DNA of 64,000 nt, from assembly GCF_018614205.1 (NCBI RefSeq), contig NZ_JAGGOS010000094.1, positions 1 through 64,000 of the forward strand, written 5' to 3'. The stretch is from Streptomyces sp. ISL-36. Its GTDB lineage: Bacteria; Actinomycetota; Actinomycetes; Streptomycetales; Streptomycetaceae. The position numbers were made by a program, and so were the translations under genes. This document shows, piece by piece, positions 61,444 through 64,000 of this stretch. A model generated the notes under the pieces. It was given only the letters and a program-made list of their open reading frames with translations. It did not search any database and was not told where the DNA came from. Position 1 is the stretch's first letter; each line of letters begins with the position of its first letter.

Positions 61444-61500
61444 TTGCGCACCTACGGGTGATCATTGCGCGCTTGGGGCGCTGACGGGGAAACATTGCGC
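61444..61500. promoter_or_regulatory. Three TTGCGC boxes upstream of the permease operon
   Basis: TTGCGC at 61444-61449, 61465-61470 and 61495-61500, the last two within CATTGCGC. Spacing (21, 30) nearly repeats that upstream of davA. The region also serves the divergent SGNH hydrolase gene. Confidence 0.5.
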
Positions 61501-61561
61501 CCCACCGCATGAATCGACACATCGGGGGTGTGAAGCGCCCTCTGCGTGGCATGGACTTCTC

Positions 61562-62593
61562 ATGCCGGACGACCAGCTCAGCGAGCCCGCCGCGTCCCCT
61601 CGGCCGGGGGCGGTACCGGCGACGGGCTGGCTCGACCCGGAACCCTTCCTGCGCGGTACGGCGTGGCTCGACCGGGGGCGCGCGGTGCGCGCCGACCCCG
61701 CCGACCTCGCCCGGCTGCCCTGGGACGCCGTCCAGCGGGCCGCCCTGCCCATCGGGGTACGGGTGGAGTTCACGGCCTCGCCGGGCACCCGGGCGGTGGA
61801 ACTGCGCTACCGGACGGCCTCGCCGGGGGCCCTGCCGCACTGCTTCGCCCTGTGGCGCGGCACGCGATGCGTGGGAGAGGTCGTGAAGGACCCGGCCGAG
61901 CAGGCCACCGTCGTCCTCCCGCTCCCCGCGGAAGGCGGGTCGTTCAGCGTCCATCTGCCCGAGGACCGGGCGCCCGCGATCCTGGGGCTGCGCGCGGCCG
62001 GCGGCACGCTCTCGCCCGCCCCCGGCCGGCCACGCTGGCTGGTGCACGGCGACTCGATCACGGAGGGCTGGTGGTCGACCCGGCCCGCGCACTCCTGGCC
62101 GGCGACGGCGGGGAGGCTGCTCGGCGTGGACACGGTCAACCTCGGGTTCGCGGGCGGCGCGCGCGGTGAGCTTCCGCTCGCCGAGCAGCTCGCGCGTCTC
62201 CAGGGCAAGCTCGTCACGCTCGCCTTCGGCACCAACTGCTGGTCGGAGGCGCCCTGTTCGGCGCCGTGGCTGTACGAGACGGTCCGCGCCTACGTCGGAA
62301 TCGTCCGCCGGGGCCACCCGGCCGCCCCGCTGCTGATCCTCTCCCCCGTCCTGCGCCCGGAGGCGGAGACGACCCCCAACGCCCTCGGCGCCACCCTGGA
62401 CGACCTGCGCACGGCCATGGAACACGCCGGCCGCGACCTGGCGGCGGAGGGCGACGAGCGGCTCCTGGTGCTCTCCGGCCGGGACCTGCTCGGCCCCGAG
62501 GATCTGGTGGACGGCCTGCACCCCGACGACCGGGGCCACGCGCGGATGGCGGCGGCGGTCGCACGGGCGCTGCGCCCCCATCTGCCGGCATGA
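61562..62593 (+). CDS. SGNH/GDSL-family hydrolase
   Basis: A 343-residue esterase-like protein. An N-terminal beta-sandwich domain (about 40-150, VRVEFTASPGTRAVELRYRT ... EQATVVLPLPAEGG) precedes the SGNH catalytic domain: WLVHGDSITEGWWS (block I Ser), GFAGGARGE (block II Gly), TLAFGTNCWSEA (block III Asn) and DGLHPDDRGHARM (block V Asp/His). No signal peptide, so probably intracellular. Substrate unknown, perhaps an acetylated sugar. ATG 61562. Confidence 0.88.
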   Translation: MPDDQLSEPAASPRPGAVPATGWLDPEPFLRGTAWLDRGRAVRADPADLARLPWDAVQRAALPIGVRVEFTASPGTRAVELRYRTASPGALPHCFALWRGTRCVGEVVKDPAEQATVVLPLPAEGGSFSVHLPEDRAPAILGLRAAGGTLSPAPGRPRWLVHGDSITEGWWSTRPAHSWPATAGRLLGVDTVNLGFAGGARGELPLAEQLARLQGKLVTLAFGTNCWSEAPCSAPWLYETVRAYVGIVRRGHPAAPLLILSPVLRPEAETTPNALGATLDDLRTAMEHAGRDLAAEGDERLLVLSGRDLLGPEDLVDGLHPDDRGHARMAAAVARALRPHLPA

Positions 62594-62610
62594 CCGCGGC
62601 GGGTACGGCG

Positions 62611-62641
62611 AAGGCCCCCGCCAGAGACTCGCGGGGGCCTT
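62611..62641. terminator. Bidirectional terminator
   Basis: AAGGCCCCCGC (62611-62621) and GCGGGGGCCTT (62631-62641), perfect 11-bp stem, between the convergent SGNH and guaB1 genes. Confidence 0.8.
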
Positions 62642-62723
62642 GTCCGTGAAGCGACGTCACCCAAGGAGACAGCAGGTCCGAACGGACCGGCACGCCGGGA
62701 GGAAACGGCGCACCGGGTGTCGG

Positions 62724-64000
62724 CTAGCTCCAGCTGGCGTGCAGCGGCTTGCCCTCGGCGTAACCGGCGGCGCTCTGGATGCCGACGACGGCCTTCTCCT
62801 CGAACTCGGCGAGCGAGCCCGCACCGGCGTACGTGCAGGAGGAGCGGACGCCGGCGATGATCGAGTCGATCAGGTCCTCGACGCCCGGCCGGGCCGGGTC
62901 GAGGAACATCCGGGAGGTCGAGATGCCCTCCTCGAACAGCGCCTTGCGGGCGCGGTCGTAGGCCGACTCCTCGCTCGTGCGGTTGCGCACGGCGCGGGCC
63001 GAGGCCATGCCGAAGGACTCCTTGTACAGGCGCCCGTTGGCGTCGGCGTGGAGGTCGCCCGGGGACTCGTACGTCCCGGCGAACCAGGAACCGATCATCA
63101 CGTTGGACGCGCCGGCGGCGAGCGCCATGGCGACGTCACGCGGGTGGCGGACACCGCCGTCGGCCCAGACGTGCTTGCCGTACTTCTTCGCCTCGGCGGC
63201 GCACTCCAGGACGGCGGAGAACTGCGGGCGGCCGACACCGGTCATCATGCGGGTGGTGCACATGGCGCCGGGGCCCACACCGACCTTGATGATGTCCGCG
63301 CCGGCCTCGATGAGGTCGCGCACACCCTCGGCGGCGACGATGTTGCCGGCGACGATCGGGACGTGCGGGTCGAGACCGCGGACGGCCTTGATCGCGGCGA
63401 TCATCGACTCCTGGTGGCCGTGCGCGGTGTCGACGACGAGGGTGTCCACACCGGCGTCGAGGAGCTGCTTGGCCTTGCCCGCCACATCGCCGTTGATGCC
63501 GACGGCGGCGGCGATGCGCAGCTTGCCCTGGGCGTCGGTGGCGGGGGTGTACAGGGTCGCGCGGAGCGCGCCCTTGCGGGTCAGGATGCCGACGAGGCGA
63601 CCGTCCTTGTCGACGGCCGGGGCGTAGCGGCGGTTGGCGTGGTCCAGCGTGTTGAACGCCTCGCGCGGCTCGATGTCGGCGTCGAGGAGCAGCAGGTCCT
63701 TGGACATGATCTCGGACAGCTGGGTGAAGCGGTCCACTCCGGACAGGTCGGCGTCGGTGACGACACCGACCGGACGGCGGTCCTCGTCCACGACGACACC
63801 GGCGTCGTGCGCCCGCTTGGGCAGCAGGGAGAGGGCGTCGGCCACGGTCTGGTGGGGCTCGAGGACGATCGGGGTGTCGAGCACGTGGTGGCGGCTCTTC
63901 ACCCAGGCGATGACGTCGGTGACGACCTCGATCGGGATGTCCTGGGGGATGACGACGATGCCGCCGCGGCGGGCGACGGTCTCGGCCATGCGGCGGCCGG
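62724..64000 (-). CDS. guaB1: GuaB1-family IMP dehydrogenase-related protein (5' end outside window)
   Basis: The C-terminal 420 or so residues of an IMPDH/GMP-reductase-fold enzyme; the frame is open through position 64000, so the N terminus is missing here. Two CBS motifs (DAGVVVDEDRRPVGVVTDAD; VDKDGRLVGILTRKGALRAT) sit in the barrel. VVDTAHGHQESMI and the active-site loop VGVGPGAMCTTRMMTGVG (Cys nucleophile) follow. Actinobacterial GuaB1 proteins of this type act as GMP reductases in purine salvage rather than as IMP dehydrogenase, from family knowledge. Confidence 0.92.
   Translation of the reverse strand, partial: GRRMAETVARRGGIVVIPQDIPIEVVTDVIAWVKSRHHVLDTPIVLEPHQTVADALSLLPKRAHDAGVVVDEDRRPVGVVTDADLSGVDRFTQLSEIMSKDLLLLDADIEPREAFNTLDHANRRYAPAVDKDGRLVGILTRKGALRATLYTPATDAQGKLRIAAAVGINGDVAGKAKQLLDAGVDTLVVDTAHGHQESMIAAIKAVRGLDPHVPIVAGNIVAAEGVRDLIEAGADIIKVGVGPGAMCTTRMMTGVGRPQFSAVLECAAEAKKYGKHVWADGGVRHPRDVAMALAAGASNVMIGSWFAGTYESPGDLHADANGRLYKESFGMASARAVRNRTSEESAYDRARKALFEEGISTSRMFLDPARPGVEDLIDSIIAGVRSSCTYAGAGSLAEFEEKAVVGIQSAAGYAEGKPLHASWS

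Noticed and set aside
1..64000. CRISPR array, rRNA, insertion sequence or secondary-metabolite cluster
   Set aside because: No regularly spaced repeats, rRNA-like sequence, transposase motifs or PKS/NRPS/terpene genes seen on either strand.

Overview
The window is high-GC actinobacterial chromosome, almost certainly Streptomyces. The evidence is the codon bias, the GTG starts, RbpA behind a SigR-type promoter, a polyprenol-phosphate-mannose synthase, a GH18 chitinase with the 12-bp chitinase direct repeats, a DUF397 protein and a GuaB1-type enzyme. From memory (not checked by alignment) the gene order outside 13.9-34.6 kb resembles the S. coelicolor SCO142x-144x region: rbpA, ppm1, the CbxX-like AAA protein, hisG/hisE, the rib genes and a chitinase.

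Left core, 1-13.8 kb. A MocR regulator is divergent from its YczE-like partner, a glycerophosphodiesterase and an MFS gene. Next come rbpA with a strong terminator, then fxsA, ppm1, an amidohydrolase and an Lrp regulator on the minus strand. A further group holds an APH-fold kinase, a frameshifted calycin-like gene and an acyl-CoA dehydrogenase.

Accessory island, about 13.95-34.57 kb. It starts at a 5'-truncated PD-(D/E)XK/DUF5655 gene and ends at a dead tyrosine recombinase inserted against the 3' end of a C39-peptidase gene. It holds a broken DNA methyltransferase, a kinase/EEP/2H-phosphoesterase cassette, a small two-gene operon with a coiled-coil membrane protein, a RecD2-like helicase, a 607-residue zinc-ribbon protein, and a two-gene NLR module. 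It also carries a DUF397 protein, the N-terminal relic of a second NLR, a Ski2-like helicase and a broken DUF2064 gene. The likely system of interest is the NLR module. A 139-residue helical protein ends in a short motif that recurs at the N terminus of the NB-ARC/TPR protein encoded 4 bp downstream, and again in the relic. This is the layout of bacterial amyloid-signalling effector/NLR pairs. Five island genes carry single-base frameshifts, and the recombinase also has a nonsense codon.

Right core, 34.5-64 kb. It runs through a C39 peptidase (DasR-like site upstream), a uridine-kinase-like P-loop protein, a TPR-AAA (CbxX/EccA-like) protein preceded by a possible small RNA or attenuator, and two CNNM/CBS membrane proteins. 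An FMN riboswitch leads the operon ribD-ribE-ribM-ribBA-ribH followed by hisE-hisG. Then come a chitinase, a ROK regulator divergent from an MFS exporter (inverted-repeat operator), and an NCS2 permease. Next is what looks like a lysine-to-5-aminovalerate catabolic locus: DavB- and DavA-like enzymes, an Lrp regulator and a cationic amino-acid permease. The two promoter regions of that locus share three TTGCG boxes with nearly identical spacing. The window ends with an SGNH hydrolase and a GuaB1-type enzyme cut by the window edge. I see no intact tRNA, rRNA, CRISPR array or insertion sequence.
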